From Metabacillus idriensis (GTDB taxonomy: Bacteria; Bacillota; Bacilli; Bacillales; Bacillaceae), in contig NZ_WKKF01000001.1 of NCBI RefSeq assembly GCF_009674765.1, positions 1,302,001 through 1,366,000 of the forward strand: a stretch of DNA of 64,000 nt, written 5' to 3'. How positions within the stretch are numbered: the stretch's first letter is position 1; each line of letters opens with the position of its first letter. Position numbers and translations under genes: made by a program. Shown in pieces: positions 48,236 to 58,235 of the stretch. Below the pieces are notes generated by a model, which was not told the origin of the DNA, did not search any database, and saw only the letters and a program-made list of their open reading frames with translations.

Positions 48236-48466
48236 ATGAAAGAGTTAATCGAGTCGATCGTGAAGCCGCTTGTTGACCATCCTGAAGATGTGTCTGTTGT
48301 AGAAAATGAACGTGAACATCAAATTGTCTACGAATTAACCTTACATCAAGATGATATCGGCAAGGTGATTGGAAAACACGGCCGGATAGCGAAAGCGATT
48401 CGGACTGTTGTATACGCAGCAGGATCTAACTCTAAAAAAAGAGTCCAGTTGGAAATTAATGATTAA
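48236..48466 (+). CDS. khpA: KH-domain RNA-binding protein KhpA
   Basis: This 76-residue protein is a single KH domain with the motif VIGKHGRIAKAIRTVV (residues about 43-58, containing the GxxG loop GKHG). It is the YlqC/KhpA family that pairs with KhpB (Jag) in Firmicutes and affects cell elongation and division. It lies 11 bases after rpsP and before a strong terminator. Confidence 0.95.
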   Translation: MKELIESIVKPLVDHPEDVSVVENEREHQIVYELTLHQDDIGKVIGKHGRIAKAIRTVVYAAGSNSKKRVQLEIND

Positions 48467-48468
48467 GC

Positions 48469-48500
48469 AAAAAAGGGGAGGTATAACCTCCCTTTTTTTT
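48469..48500 (+). terminator. Intrinsic terminator after khpA
   Basis: AAAAAAGGGGAGGT, loop ATA, ACCTCCC and eight T form a strong terminator that separates rpsP-khpA from the genes downstream. Confidence 0.93.
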
Positions 48501-48558
48501 GTACAATGAAAGTGATAAAGAAATGCTGTTTTTAGAATAGGTTACCGGAGGAATGGCG

Positions 48559-48939
48559 ATGGAAATCTTCCAGACAGTTATGGTCAAACAAATATTGACA
48601 GAAACGAGCAGGGAACAGCTTTTAAATCATTTCATGCAAACCAAACAGCAGCTGGAACGGGAAATTGATCAGCTTTCTTTTCAGCTGAAGAAAAAAGAAA
48701 AAACGAATCAGACAGAAGAAATGCGCAAACAATATCAGCGGGAAATATCAAAGCGGATGGATAAAATAAAAATAGCCGACTTTCAAATACAGCAATTACA
48801 TACTCTGCCGCTTGGAAGCGAAATGAAAGAAAAAGAGATGAATGCCATCCTGGAGGTTCAAGTCGGGGACCGCTGGGATGATCTAATAAAAGAAAAGACA
48901 ATTGTGATTAAAGATGGAATAGTAGTCGAAATACGCTAG
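48559..48939 (+). CDS. ylqD: YlqD family protein
   Basis: This 126-residue protein is of unknown function. Its centre (residues 18-80) is a highly charged coiled coil (LEREIDQLSFQLKKKEK), followed by a small C-terminal beta part with VQVGDRWDDL and VIKDGIVVEIR. The ATG at 48559 is chosen because GGAGG lies 7 bases before it; an ATG at 48553 is too close. It is conserved between khpA and rimM in Bacillus, which hints at a translation-linked role. Confidence 0.9.
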   Translation: MEIFQTVMVKQILTETSREQLLNHFMQTKQQLEREIDQLSFQLKKKEKTNQTEEMRKQYQREISKRMDKIKIADFQIQQLHTLPLGSEMKEKEMNAILEVQVGDRWDDLIKEKTIVIKDGIVVEIR

Positions 48940-48951
48940 AGGTGAATAGGA

Positions 48952-49476
48952 ATGGCAGAAAAATGGTTTAATGTAGGGAAAATCGTAAATACTCATGGTG
49001 TAAAAGGAGAAGTCAGAGTTTTATCGACGACGGATTTTCCTGAAGAACGCTATCAGACAGGAAATGTTCTCTATCTCTTTCAAAATGAACAGAAAGAGCC
49101 TGTAGAAGTAAAAATTAAAACACATCGTTTTCATAAAACATTCGATCTCCTTACATTTGAAGGACATGGTTCTATCAATGATGTCGAGAAATTTAAAAAT
49201 TCTCTTATTAAAGTCCCTGAAAGCCAGTTAACAGATCTTGATGAAGGTGAGTACTATTTTCACGAAATTATCGGCTGTACGGTTTTAACGGACGAAGGAG
49301 AAGAAATTGGAACGATTAAAGAAATTCTCGAAACAGGGGCCAACGACGTATGGATTGTCAAAAGAAAAAACAAAAAGGATGCCTTAATTCCTTTCATTGA
49401 TGATGTTGTTAAGGAGATTGATGTAGAAGAAAAGCGCATTGTTATTTCACTAATGGAAGGACTAATTGACGAATGA
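48952..49476 (+). CDS. rimM: 16S rRNA processing protein RimM
   Basis: This 174-residue factor helps mature the 30S head and binds S19. The N-terminal part [18 protein letters not shown] and the PRC-barrel part ([21 protein letters not shown], near 98-118) are both clear. It overlaps trmD by 4 bases (ATGA). Confidence 0.96.
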   Translation: MAEKWFNVGKIVNTHGVKGEVRVLSTTDFPEERYQTGNVLYLFQNEQKEPVEVKIKTHRFHKTFDLLTFEGHGSINDVEKFKNSLIKVPESQLTDLDEGEYYFHEIIGCTVLTDEGEEIGTIKEILETGANDVWIVKRKNKKDALIPFIDDVVKEIDVEEKRIVISLMEGLIDE

Positions 49477-50204
49477 GAATTGACTTTTTAACTCTCTTTC
49501 CGGAAATGTTTCATGGAGTGATCGGCAATTCCATTTTGAAAAAAGCGGAAGAAAAAGGTGCCGTCAGCTTTAAAGTAACCAATTTCAGAGATTACTCTGA
49601 CCATAAACACTCAATTGTGGATGACTATCCATATGGCGGAGGAGCGGGCATGGTTTTGAAGCCGCAGCCAATATTCGATGCTGTAGAGGATATTCAAAAA
49701 GAAAGCGGATCTGCTCCTAAAATTATTCTCGTATGCCCTCAGGGTGAAACGTATACCCAGAGAAAAGCAGAGGAACTTGCAAAGGAAGAGCATTTGGTTT
49801 TTATCTGCGGACATTATGAAGGATATGATGAGAGAATCAGAGAGCATTTAGTAACGGATGAAATTTCGATTGGAGATTTTATCCTTACTGGCGGTGAATT
49901 AGCTTCGATGGTTATTGCAGACAGCGTCGTCAGGCTGCTTCCGGACGTTTTGGGCAATGAGGACTCTCCAATGCTTGATTCCTTCAGTACAGGGCTCCTG
50001 GAGCATCCTCACTACACTCGTCCATCTGAATTCCGCGGCATGAAGGTTCCGGATGTATTAATCTCCGGCAATCACGCTAAAATTGATGAATGGCGGGAAA
50101 AAGAATCGCTGCGAAGGACGTTTAACAGAAGACCTGATTTGCTCAGCTCCTTCGATTTATCAGACAAGCAGAAAAAGTGGATAGAAGAATTTAAAAAAGG
50201 TTAA
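49473..50204 (+). CDS. trmD: tRNA (guanine-37-N1)-methyltransferase
   Basis: This 243-residue SPOUT methyltransferase modifies G37 of tRNAs to prevent frameshifting. It begins [13 protein letters not shown] and has [23 protein letters not shown] and the knot region [16 protein letters not shown]. Its start overlaps rimM. Confidence 0.97.
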   Translation: MRIDFLTLFPEMFHGVIGNSILKKAEEKGAVSFKVTNFRDYSDHKHSIVDDYPYGGGAGMVLKPQPIFDAVEDIQKESGSAPKIILVCPQGETYTQRKAEELAKEEHLVFICGHYEGYDERIREHLVTDEISIGDFILTGGELASMVIADSVVRLLPDVLGNEDSPMLDSFSTGLLEHPHYTRPSEFRGMKVPDVLISGNHAKIDEWREKESLRRTFNRRPDLLSSFDLSDKQKKWIEEFKKG

Positions 50205-50258
50205 ATGCAGTATTGCGTGAGCTGTTTCGATATGATATGATGTTTCTTGTGATTTGGT

Positions 50259-50714
<456 letters not shown>

Positions 50715-50726
50715 TCGATCGTACCT

Positions 50727-50763
50727 AAAAGGGCTTGTCTACTTTGAACAAGCCCTTTTTTCT
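50727..50763 (+). terminator. Intrinsic terminator after rplS
   Basis: AAAAGGGCTTGT and ACAAGCCCTTTT form a 12-bp stem around CTACTTTG-type loop bases and run into T. It ends the ribosomal block. Confidence 0.93.
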
Positions 50764-50846
50764 TAATGTAAACAAACAATGGCTCTGCGCAGCCCGACTA
50801 TAAAAGATTCATGACAAAAACGTGTATGAGAAGGTGAACTAAAAAG

Positions 50847-51380
50847 ATGACCCGAAAAAAGAGCGAGTTGTTCGAATGGATTAAAGCACTCGCTATTGCA
50901 GTAATACTCGCAGCTGTTATCCGTTTTTTCTTATTTGCGCCAATTGTTGTGGATGGCTTGTCCATGATGCCTACTCTGCACGATCAGGACCGTATGATCG
51001 TTAATAAGATTGGCTACAAAATAGGTGAACCGGAACGGTTTGATATTGTCGTGTTTCATGCAACAGAGGAAAAGGATTACATCAAAAGAGTCATCGGACT
51101 TCCGGGTGACCGTGTAGAATACCGTGATGATACGCTCTACATTAACGGAAAAGCCTACGCTGAGCCTTATTTAGATGAGTATAAAAATACGCTGATTGAC
51201 GGACCTTTAACAGAACCGTTTACAGTAGAAGAAGTTCCGGAAGGCCAGTTGTTTGTAATGGGGGATAACCGCAGGTACAGCAAAGACAGCCGCCATATCG
51301 GCCCGGTGCCCAAAGATGAGGTTATGGGACAAACCAGCCTGATCTACTGGCCATTAAATGATATTCGATTTGTTAAGTAA
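50847..51380 (+). CDS. lepB: Type I signal peptidase
   Basis: This 177-residue single-span membrane protease cleaves signal peptides. One N-terminal membrane segment (residues 11-31) is followed by the Ser motif GLSMMPTL with catalytic Ser39 and by YIKRVIGLPGD with catalytic Lys80, then GDNRRYSKDSRHIGP. In B. subtilis the genes rplS and rbgA are adjacent; several other Bacillaceae carry a signal peptidase here. The name sipS/sipT cannot be told from the sequence. Confidence 0.94.
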   Translation: MTRKKSELFEWIKALAIAVILAAVIRFFLFAPIVVDGLSMMPTLHDQDRMIVNKIGYKIGEPERFDIVVFHATEEKDYIKRVIGLPGDRVEYRDDTLYINGKAYAEPYLDEYKNTLIDGPLTEPFTVEEVPEGQLFVMGDNRRYSKDSRHIGPVPKDEVMGQTSLIYWPLNDIRFVK

Positions 51381-51460
51381 TGCTCTTTTCGCAGTCTATG
51401 TTTCTCAGCAAGTGCACAGAAAACATGCGAATGAGTAAAGAAATAAAGCAGGTGTAAAGA

Positions 51461-52318
51461 ATGACTATCCAATGGTTTCCCGGCCACATGGCCAAAGCAA
51501 GACGTCAAGTAACCGAAAAATTAAAGTTAATAGATATCGTATTTGAACTTGTCGATGCGAGAATTCCAGTTTCATCAAGGAACCCGATGATCGATGAGAT
51601 TATTTCAAGTAAACCGAGAATTGTGCTGCTGAATAAAGCAGATATGGCTGATCCGAAGGCGACCCAGCAATGGCTTGCCTATTTCAAAGAGCAGGGCATT
51701 CACGCATTGCCGATTGATGCTAAAACGGGTACAGGCATGAAGCAGATTGTTTCGATGTCAAAAGAAGTCCTGAAAGAAAAGTTTGACAGACTGGCTGCAA
51801 GAGGAGTTAAACCAAGAGCGATTCGCGCATTGATTATCGGCATTCCAAATGTAGGAAAGTCGACGCTTATTAACCGTCTGGCAAAAAAGAATATGGCAAA
51901 AACCGGAGACCGTCCGGGTGTTACTACTGCGCAGCAGTGGGTGAAAGTAGGCAAAGAGCTTGAACTGCTTGATACTCCAGGGATTCTATGGCCTAAATTT
52001 GAAGATGAGCTTGTCGGGCTCAAGCTTGCAACTACAGGTGCCATAAAAGATGCTATCTTAAATCTCCAGGAAGTTGCTTTTTATGCATTGGGATTTTTGG
52101 GGGAAAAGTATCCGCACCGGCTTAAAGAAAGATATGCACTTGAAGAAATTCCTGAAGATCGTGTAGAGCTTTTTGATGCTGTAGCGAAAAAAAGAGGATG
52201 CATCATGTCAGGCGGATGGGTGGACTATGATAAAACCTCCGAGCTTCTTCTGAGAGAAATCCGTTCTGAAAAGCTTGGACGCCTGAGCTTTGAAACGACA
52301 GAAAGCATTCAGCAATAA
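51461..52318 (+). CDS. rbgA: Ribosome biogenesis GTPase RbgA (YlqF)
   Basis: This 285-residue circularly permuted GTPase is needed for late 50S assembly. The G4 motif LLNKADMAD comes before the P-loop [14 protein letters not shown] (about residues 128-141) and DTPGILWPK. The N-terminal [12 protein letters not shown] is the family signature. Start ATG at 51461 follows a GGTG-type site. A terminator hairpin follows. Confidence 0.96.
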   Translation: MTIQWFPGHMAKARRQVTEKLKLIDIVFELVDARIPVSSRNPMIDEIISSKPRIVLLNKADMADPKATQQWLAYFKEQGIHALPIDAKTGTGMKQIVSMSKEVLKEKFDRLAARGVKPRAIRALIIGIPNVGKSTLINRLAKKNMAKTGDRPGVTTAQQWVKVGKELELLDTPGILWPKFEDELVGLKLATTGAIKDAILNLQEVAFYALGFLGEKYPHRLKERYALEEIPEDRVELFDAVAKKRGCIMSGGWVDYDKTSELLLREIRSEKLGRLSFETTESIQQ

Positions 52319-52325
52319 GAAAAGA

Positions 52326-52359
52326 AGACTCGCTAAATGGCGCGTCTTTATTTTTTTTG
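52326..52359 (+). terminator. Terminator after rbgA
   Basis: AAGAC and GTCTT with an inner CGC/GCG pairing and a TAAATG loop are followed by TATTTTTTTT. One mismatch interrupts the stem. Confidence 0.75.
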
Positions 52360-52415
52360 TAAAAGGTTAGGCTCTTTTAGTCCGTACATATTGATAAATA
52401 AAGGCAGTGATATCT

Positions 52416-53192
52416 ATGAAAAAGCAATCAACTGATCAAATCAGGCAAAAATTGATTCAAGTACAGCATTCAGATGACCCATTTTTACTCGAATGCATAA
52501 AAGATGAACGAAAAAGTGTACAAGCACTCGTCAATAAATGGATGCGCAAGTTTGAACAGAAGAAAAAAGATATGCAGATGTTTGAAGACATGATGACATT
52601 TGAGCGTCAGGCAAGAGACAAGGGATATAAATACATATGCGGAATTGATGAAGTCGGAAGAGGACCTCTCGCAGGCCCTGTTGTGGCTGCAGCAGTTATC
52701 CTGCCTGAAGAATTTTATCTGCCGGGGTTAACTGATTCCAAAAAATTGTCTGCAGAAAAAAGAGACCTTTTTTACGAGACCATTCTGAGTGAGGCTGTTG
52801 CTTATGGAGTCGGCATTATTTCACCTGCGCAAATTGATGAGCTGAACATCTATCAGGCTACAAAAGCGGCGATGCTGAAGGCTGTTGATGAGCTCGCTGT
52901 GAGCCCTGAGTACATGCTTATTGATGCGATGGAGCTTGCCCTCCCAATCCCTCAAGAATCATTGATAAAAGGGGATGCAAGAAGCGTGAGCATCGCTGCG
53001 GCCTCTGTCGTGGCAAAGGTAACGAGAGATCGAATCATGAAAAAGCTGGCAGAAACATTTCCGCAGTATGGCTTCGATCAAAATATGGGATATGGTACAA
53101 AACTGCATCTTGAAGCTTTAAATAGGGATGGGATAACTGATTATCACCGCAAGAGTTTTTCTCCAGTGAAAGAAATGGCACTCATTAAATAA
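52416..53192 (+). CDS. rnhB: Ribonuclease HII
   Basis: This 258-residue enzyme removes ribonucleotides from DNA. The core [20 protein letters not shown] with the acidic DExGRG residues begins near residue 75, followed by [11 protein letters not shown] and DAMELALP. An N-terminal extension of about 70 residues matches that of B. subtilis RnhB. The ATG at 52416 is taken over a GTG at 52407, which overlaps the AAAGG site. Confidence 0.94.
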   Translation: MKKQSTDQIRQKLIQVQHSDDPFLLECIKDERKSVQALVNKWMRKFEQKKKDMQMFEDMMTFERQARDKGYKYICGIDEVGRGPLAGPVVAAAVILPEEFYLPGLTDSKKLSAEKRDLFYETILSEAVAYGVGIISPAQIDELNIYQATKAAMLKAVDELAVSPEYMLIDAMELALPIPQESLIKGDARSVSIAAASVVAKVTRDRIMKKLAETFPQYGFDQNMGYGTKLHLEALNRDGITDYHRKSFSPVKEMALIK

Positions 53193-53205
53193 GGGGGCAG
53201 CGCTA

Positions 53206-54477
53206 ATGGATCCTATCATTACTGGTAAACCTCAGGTATTCAGTCAAAAAGAAGAAATGCCTGGTTTCAGGAAGAATGATATCGTTTATGGGAAAATCCT
53301 TGATAAAAAGGGGGATCGAGCTGTTATACAAATTGGAGAAACTAAACTTCATGCAAGGATCGACAGCAGTTTTCCTTCTTCAGGCAGCTATTGGTTTGAG
53401 GTGAAATCCAGTAAAGAGAACGATGCCATTCAGCTGAAAATGCGGTCGTTTGCAGAGATGTCCGGAAAGCATTCAGATGCACCGGCATTTATCCTGAATC
53501 TTTTAAAGCAAGCTAATGTTCCCCGTACTAAAGAGAATGTTGATTTCATGCATCAGCTGCTGCAGGAGCACCCTGGAATCAAGCGAACAGAGCTGCAGCA
53601 GACATTGAAGCATGCTGCTGAAACAGGAAGACGAGATCCGGCAACACTGATGGCGTCCATATCATTCGCTTTGAAAAATAACATTCCTCTGTCTGCAGCG
53701 GTCTTAAATGCCCTTTTTGATGTGCAAAGCAGGGAAACCCTCTATGATCAATTAAAACAGCTTCACAGTGTACTGGAGACTGAAGAAGCCCTTAAGACTC
53801 AAATTGGCTCCATAATCGCTCGGGATACCGAAAAAAATGCTGACGCCCTGGCCGGAGTATTATCTTTCTTTCAAAAGAAGGCTGGAATAAAGGCGGAAAT
53901 TTCCATTTTACAGCAGCTTGCAAAAGGTGCTGATTCTATCCGGCAAGAGGAGAATCTGAAGCTTCTATTGCTGTCTGCAAGTCTCAAACAGTCTGATCCG
54001 GCTGTAAAAGAAAAAATCGATCAGCTGCTTTCAAAGCTGAACGGACAAACTTTGTTAAGTGCTGACCAAGGATTCACTCAAAACCACTTCATGCAGATAC
54101 CGCTTCATTATGGGGATTTTCAATCTGACCTGAACATCGAATGGACGGGCAGAAAGAATGATAAGGGAGAAATTGACCCGGATTATTGCCGGATCCTTTT
54201 TTACTTAAATATGAATGTTCTTAAAGACATTATGATTGATTTACATATTCAAAACCGCATTATGAACGTCACGATTTATAATCAGTCTTTGCCGTTTCAT
54301 TCGCTCTTACGCAAACATGCAGATGCGTTAAAACAAAAATTGCAGCAGCATCATTATTCAGTGAGTTTAATCAAAATTGAACAGTTTAAAGAAGCTGAAG
54401 ATCATCATTCTCAATTTATGAACAGGGTCATGTACCGTAATCATCGTGCAGTGCAGGAAGTGGATCTGAAAATATGA
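53206..54477 (+). CDS. ylqG: YlqG family protein with FliK-like C-terminal domain
   Basis: This 423-residue protein is the positional counterpart of B. subtilis YlqG, but shorter. The N-terminal part is helical and low in motif content. The C-terminal part, about residues 300-405, has the alternating pattern FYLNMNVLKDIMIDLHIQNR and NVTIYNQSLPFHSLL, then a helix LRKHADALKQKLQQHHYSV and a closing strand SLIKIE. This is the shape of the flagellar hook-length (FliK, Flg_hook) C-terminal domain. It overlaps ylqH by 4 bases. The FliK likeness is my pattern judgement. Confidence 0.8.
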   Translation: MDPIITGKPQVFSQKEEMPGFRKNDIVYGKILDKKGDRAVIQIGETKLHARIDSSFPSSGSYWFEVKSSKENDAIQLKMRSFAEMSGKHSDAPAFILNLLKQANVPRTKENVDFMHQLLQEHPGIKRTELQQTLKHAAETGRRDPATLMASISFALKNNIPLSAAVLNALFDVQSRETLYDQLKQLHSVLETEEALKTQIGSIIARDTEKNADALAGVLSFFQKKAGIKAEISILQQLAKGADSIRQEENLKLLLLSASLKQSDPAVKEKIDQLLSKLNGQTLLSADQGFTQNHFMQIPLHYGDFQSDLNIEWTGRKNDKGEIDPDYCRILFYLNMNVLKDIMIDLHIQNRIMNVTIYNQSLPFHSLLRKHADALKQKLQQHHYSVSLIKIEQFKEAEDHHSQFMNRVMYRNHRAVQEVDLKI

Positions 54478-54776
54478 AAAAAGAAAATAAGCAAAAGAAA
54501 GCGGCAGCACTCAGGTATCAAGATAAAAAGGATGCTGCTCCCCGTGTCACTGCTAAAGGCAAAGGGCATCTGGCTGACACGATTATTGAAGCTGCGAAAC
54601 TTAATGATGTACCAGTTCAAAAGGACCCTTCATTAATCGAAGTTCTCCATAAGATGGAAGTGAACGAGCAGATTCCGGAAGAACTTTATCAGACAGTCGC
54701 TGAAATTTTTTCATTTCTTTATCAGGTGGATAAAGAAGCCGAAACGAAGCAAACGAACGATAAATGCAGAGATTGA
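54474..54776 (+). CDS. ylqH: FlhB C-terminal domain-like protein (YlqH)
   Basis: This 100-residue soluble protein matches the cytoplasmic FlhB_CC part of type III export switch proteins: AAALRYQDKKDAAPRVTAKG, ADTIIEAAKLNDVPVQKDPS and EVNEQIPEELYQTVAEIFSF. The FlhB autocleavage motif NPTH is absent; the protein starts just where the post-cleavage fragment would start, with a lysine-rich leader. It lacks the FlhB membrane domain. It is coupled to ylqG by an ATGA overlap. Its role is unknown. Confidence 0.88.
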   Translation: MKKENKQKKAAALRYQDKKDAAPRVTAKGKGHLADTIIEAAKLNDVPVQKDPSLIEVLHKMEVNEQIPEELYQTVAEIFSFLYQVDKEAETKQTNDKCRD

Positions 54777-54858
54777 TAATATTTTATATTACTAGAAAAA
54801 TAATTTTTGTGAAAAAGTTTGAAAAAAATGAAGGATTCGACGAATTTCTGCAGAATAG

Positions 54859-54887
54859 TAGACAAGGAATCAACTATTTTATAAAAT
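54859..54887 (+). promoter_or_regulatory. Likely sucCD promoter
   Basis: TAGACA (54859-54864), a 17-base spacer and TAAAAT (54882-54887) stand 46 bases before sucC. No terminator is evident after ylqH, so readthrough is also possible. Confidence 0.6.
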
Positions 54888-54933
54888 GAAAGCGCAGTCT
54901 ATTTTTTTCGTACATAAGTTAGGAGGATGGGAA

Positions 54934-56094
54934 ATGAATATCCATGAGTATCAAGGAAAAGAAATCCTTAGAAAATATGGAGTAGCAGTACCAAACGGCA
55001 AAGTTGCCTTCACAGTTGAAGAAGCTGTGTCAGCAGCAAAAGAATTAGGTACTGAAGTAGTTGTCGTAAAAGCTCAGATCCATGCGGGCGGCCGCGGTAA
55101 AGCTGGCGGGGTAAAAGTTGCAAAGAATATTGAAGAAGTAGAAACTTATGCGAAAGAAATTTTAGGCAAAACGCTGGTTACTCACCAGACAGGTCCGGAA
55201 GGCAAAGAAGTAAAACGCTTACTGATTGAAGAAGGCTGCGATATTAAGAAAGAATACTATATCGGACTTGTACTAGACCGTGCAACTTCACGTGTTGTCT
55301 TAATGGCATCTGAAGAAGGCGGAACGGAAATTGAAGAAGTTGCAGAAGCGACTCCTGAAAAGATTTTCAAAGAAGTAATCGATCCTGCTGTAGGTTTACA
55401 AGCTTACCAGGCCCGCAGAATTGCTTTTAATATTAATATTCAAAAAGAATTAGTGGGACAGGCTGTTAAATTCATGATGAGCCTGTACAAAGCATTCACT
55501 GAAAAAGACTGTTCGATTGCAGAAATCAATCCTCTTGTTGTAACAGGAGACGGAAAAGTAATGGCGCTTGATGCAAAATTAAACTTTGACGCAAATGCCC
55601 TTTACCGCAGAAAAGATATTCTTGAATACCGTGATCTTGACGAAGAAGATGCGAAAGAAATCGAAGCTTCTAAATATGACTTAAGCTATATTTCATTAGA
55701 TGGAAATATCGGCTGTATGGTTAACGGAGCAGGACTTGCTATGGCTACAATGGATATCATCAAGTACTATGGTGGGGATCCCGCAAACTTCCTGGACGTT
55801 GGGGGCGGTGCAACGGCTGAGAAGGTAACAGAAGCGTTTAAGATTATCCTTTCAGATCAAAACGTAAAAGGGATTTTCGTCAACATTTTCGGCGGTATCA
55901 TGAAATGTGACATTATCGCTCAGGGAGTTGTTGAGGCAACGAAACAAGTTGGACTTGAAATTCCTTTAGTTGTCCGTTTAGAAGGAACTAACGTAGAGCT
56001 TGGCAAAAATATCTTAAATGAATCCGGTTTGAATATCACATCTGCAGAATCAATGGCTGATGGCGCACAAAAAATTGTATCTTTAGTAGGGTAA
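54934..56094 (+). CDS. sucC: Succinyl-CoA synthetase, beta subunit
   Basis: This 386-residue TCA-cycle subunit has an N-terminal ATP-grasp fold ([37 protein letters not shown]) and a C-terminal CoA-ligase part with [18 protein letters not shown] and [12 protein letters not shown]. The ATG at 54934 follows TAGGAGG; the in-frame ATG at 54886 overlaps the -10 region. sucD follows after 18 bases. Confidence 0.97.
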   Translation: MNIHEYQGKEILRKYGVAVPNGKVAFTVEEAVSAAKELGTEVVVVKAQIHAGGRGKAGGVKVAKNIEEVETYAKEILGKTLVTHQTGPEGKEVKRLLIEEGCDIKKEYYIGLVLDRATSRVVLMASEEGGTEIEEVAEATPEKIFKEVIDPAVGLQAYQARRIAFNINIQKELVGQAVKFMMSLYKAFTEKDCSIAEINPLVVTGDGKVMALDAKLNFDANALYRRKDILEYRDLDEEDAKEIEASKYDLSYISLDGNIGCMVNGAGLAMATMDIIKYYGGDPANFLDVGGGATAEKVTEAFKIILSDQNVKGIFVNIFGGIMKCDIIAQGVVEATKQVGLEIPLVVRLEGTNVELGKNILNESGLNITSAESMADGAQKIVSLVG

Positions 56095-56112
56095 GAAAGG
56101 CAGGGGACTAAG

Positions 56113-57015
56113 ATGAGCGTATTTATTAACAAAGATACTAAAGTGATTGTACAGGGAATTACAGGATCTACTGCTCTATTCCATACGAAGCAAATGCTTG
56201 AGTATGGCACAAAAATAGTAGGCGGAGTTACACCGGGAAAAGGAAACACGGAAGTAGAAGGAGTTCCTGTCTTTAATACAGTTGAAGATGCTGTTAAAGA
56301 AACAGGTGCGAACGCATCAGTCATTTATGTTCCGGCACCATTTGCTGCAGATGCTATCATGGAAGCTGTTGATGCTGAACTTGATCTTGTTATCTGCATC
56401 ACTGAGCACATTCCGGTTCTTGATATGGTGAATGTGAAGCGTTACATGGAAGGCAAGAAAACACGCCTTGTGGGACCAAACTGCCCTGGTGTTATCACAC
56501 CTGATGAATGTAAAATCGGCATCATGCCAGGATATATTCATACAAAAGGCCATGTTGGGGTTGTATCACGTTCTGGAACATTAACATACGAAGCTGTTCA
56601 TCAGCTTACTCAAGCAGGCATCGGTCAATCTACAGCTGTAGGTATTGGCGGAGATCCTGTAAACGGCACAAACTTCATCGATGTTTTAAAAGCTTTCAAT
56701 GAAGATGAGGACACGTATGCAGTCATCATGATCGGCGAAATCGGCGGAACTGCTGAAGAAGAAGCAGCGTTATGGATTAAAGAAAACATGACGAAACCAG
56801 TTGTAGGATTTATCGGCGGACAAACAGCACCTCCTGGAAAGCGCATGGGCCATGCTGGAGCGATTATTTCAGGCGGCAAGGGTACTGCGGCTGAAAAGAT
56901 CAAAACAATGAATGAGTGCGGCATCAAAGTAGCTGACACTCCATCCGTTATGGGTGAAACATTGATTGAAGCACTAAAAGAAAACAATTTACTTGAAAAA
57001 TGTAAAACACATTAA
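56113..57015 (+). CDS. sucD: Succinyl-CoA synthetase, alpha subunit
   Basis: This 300-residue subunit binds CoA and carries the phosphohistidine. The CoA-binding [15 protein letters not shown] is at residues 15-29 and the active His247 is in [10 protein letters not shown]. It forms the succinate-CoA ligase with SucC and is followed by a terminator. Confidence 0.97.
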   Translation: MSVFINKDTKVIVQGITGSTALFHTKQMLEYGTKIVGGVTPGKGNTEVEGVPVFNTVEDAVKETGANASVIYVPAPFAADAIMEAVDAELDLVICITEHIPVLDMVNVKRYMEGKKTRLVGPNCPGVITPDECKIGIMPGYIHTKGHVGVVSRSGTLTYEAVHQLTQAGIGQSTAVGIGGDPVNGTNFIDVLKAFNEDEDTYAVIMIGEIGGTAEEEAALWIKENMTKPVVGFIGGQTAPPGKRMGHAGAIISGGKGTAAEKIKTMNECGIKVADTPSVMGETLIEALKENNLLEKCKTH

Positions 57016-57024
57016 AAAAGATCT

Positions 57025-57056
57025 GGGAATAGCGTTTCATGCTATTCCCTTCTTTC
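57025..57056 (+). terminator. Terminator after sucD
   Basis: GGGAATAGC, loop GTTTCAT and GCTATTCCC form a perfect 9-bp stem followed by TTCTTTCT. Confidence 0.85.
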
Positions 57057-57131
57057 TACCTGAACACAATTTTAAAATGCTTTAAAAAGCTTTCTAATAA
57101 AACTATATATAATAGTAGAAAGGGACAAAAA

Positions 57132-58013
57132 ATGCTCGAAATTCACCATAAAATTATTCATTTATCCCACTGCCGGGGCTTTCGCCATATGAATTTTTTC
57201 AACCTGCTGAAAGCCGATCCAACCTTAAAATCTCTATATAGACTTACAGATCAAGAGATACAGCAGCTTTTCCGCCTGTCAGATCAAGCTCTCCCCCAAT
57301 TCCTTCAGGATTTCCACTCATTCAACCTTCATGAAGTTATCTCTCAATATAGTGAACAAAACCTTCATATGCTCACTCTTTTTGATGAAAACTATCCAGA
57401 GCTGCTCCGTGAAATACCAGACCCTCCTCCAATTCTATTTTATATAGGTGACATGACTCGACTAAAAATGAAAAAAATAATCAGCATTGTCGGAACACGG
57501 AATCCAACCACTTACGGCTCCAATGCGCTCCGGAAAATCGTGAATCCTTTAGTCAGAGATGGATGGACGATTGTAAGCGGGCTGGCAAAAGGCATAGACG
57601 CGCTTGCTCATCGTGCTGCAATAAGCGAAAACGGGAAAACAATCGGTGTTATTGCAGGGGGACTGAATCATTTTTATCCTAAGGAAAATAAAGCTCTGTT
57701 TGAACAAATGTGCACTGAACAACTTGTACTTTCGGAACATCCTCCAAATATAAAACCTCAAAAATGGCACTTCCCTCAAAGGAACCGAATTATCAGCGGC
57801 TTGAGTCTTGGTACAGTTGTCATGCAGGCAAAAGAAAAAAGCGGCTCGCTGATTACAGCAAACACCGCTTTGGATCAGGGAAGACAGGTTTTTGCTGTAC
57901 CAGGGTCTATTTTTGACGATTTTTCTGCAGGAGCAAATCAGCTGATTAAGCAGGGCGCCTACCTCGCAGAAGACGGAAGCGATATCATAAATGATCTCAT
58001 TTTACAGGTATAA
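57132..58013 (+). CDS. dprA: DNA processing protein DprA
   Basis: This 293-residue protein loads RecA on incoming single-stranded DNA during transformation. The Rossmann core has SIVGTRNPTTYGSNAL, VSGLAKGIDALAHRAAI and the end of the fold FPQRNRIISGLS and AGANQLIKQGAYLAEDGSDI. The ATG at 57132 follows AAAGGGA; a longer frame begins inside the sucD terminator and is rejected. Upstream lie two AAAA-N5-T-type boxes that may be part of a ComK site. Confidence 0.95.
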   Translation: MLEIHHKIIHLSHCRGFRHMNFFNLLKADPTLKSLYRLTDQEIQQLFRLSDQALPQFLQDFHSFNLHEVISQYSEQNLHMLTLFDENYPELLREIPDPPPILFYIGDMTRLKMKKIISIVGTRNPTTYGSNALRKIVNPLVRDGWTIVSGLAKGIDALAHRAAISENGKTIGVIAGGLNHFYPKENKALFEQMCTEQLVLSEHPPNIKPQKWHFPQRNRIISGLSLGTVVMQAKEKSGSLITANTALDQGRQVFAVPGSIFDDFSAGANQLIKQGAYLAEDGSDIINDLILQV

Positions 58014-58048
58014 TAAGTGTGATTTTCCTTCTTATGTTCATTTACTGT

Positions 58049-58077
58049 TTGACAAACTGCATAACTATATTTAATAA
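58049..58077 (+). promoter_or_regulatory. SigA promoter of topA
   Basis: TTGACA (58049-58054), a 17-base spacer and TAATAA (58072-58077) form a good promoter 159 bases before topA. The leader between holds no further clear structure. Confidence 0.7.
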
Positions 58078-58235
58078 TAGTGGAGATTTAACCTGTTTAA
58101 GCAAATCATGGAATGTATGCGATTCTTTTTGTATGCAGGCAGGAATATCATTTCATTTAAAAGATAAACACATAAATTGAAAAAGTGAAAGTATGAAAAT
58201 AAAGAGAGAGAACACCTCTTTAAGGAGGATCATGT

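Noticed and set aside
57039-57131. Longer dprA start
   Set aside because: The extension begins inside the sucD terminator and includes the promoter region; AAAGGGA supports the ATG at 57132.
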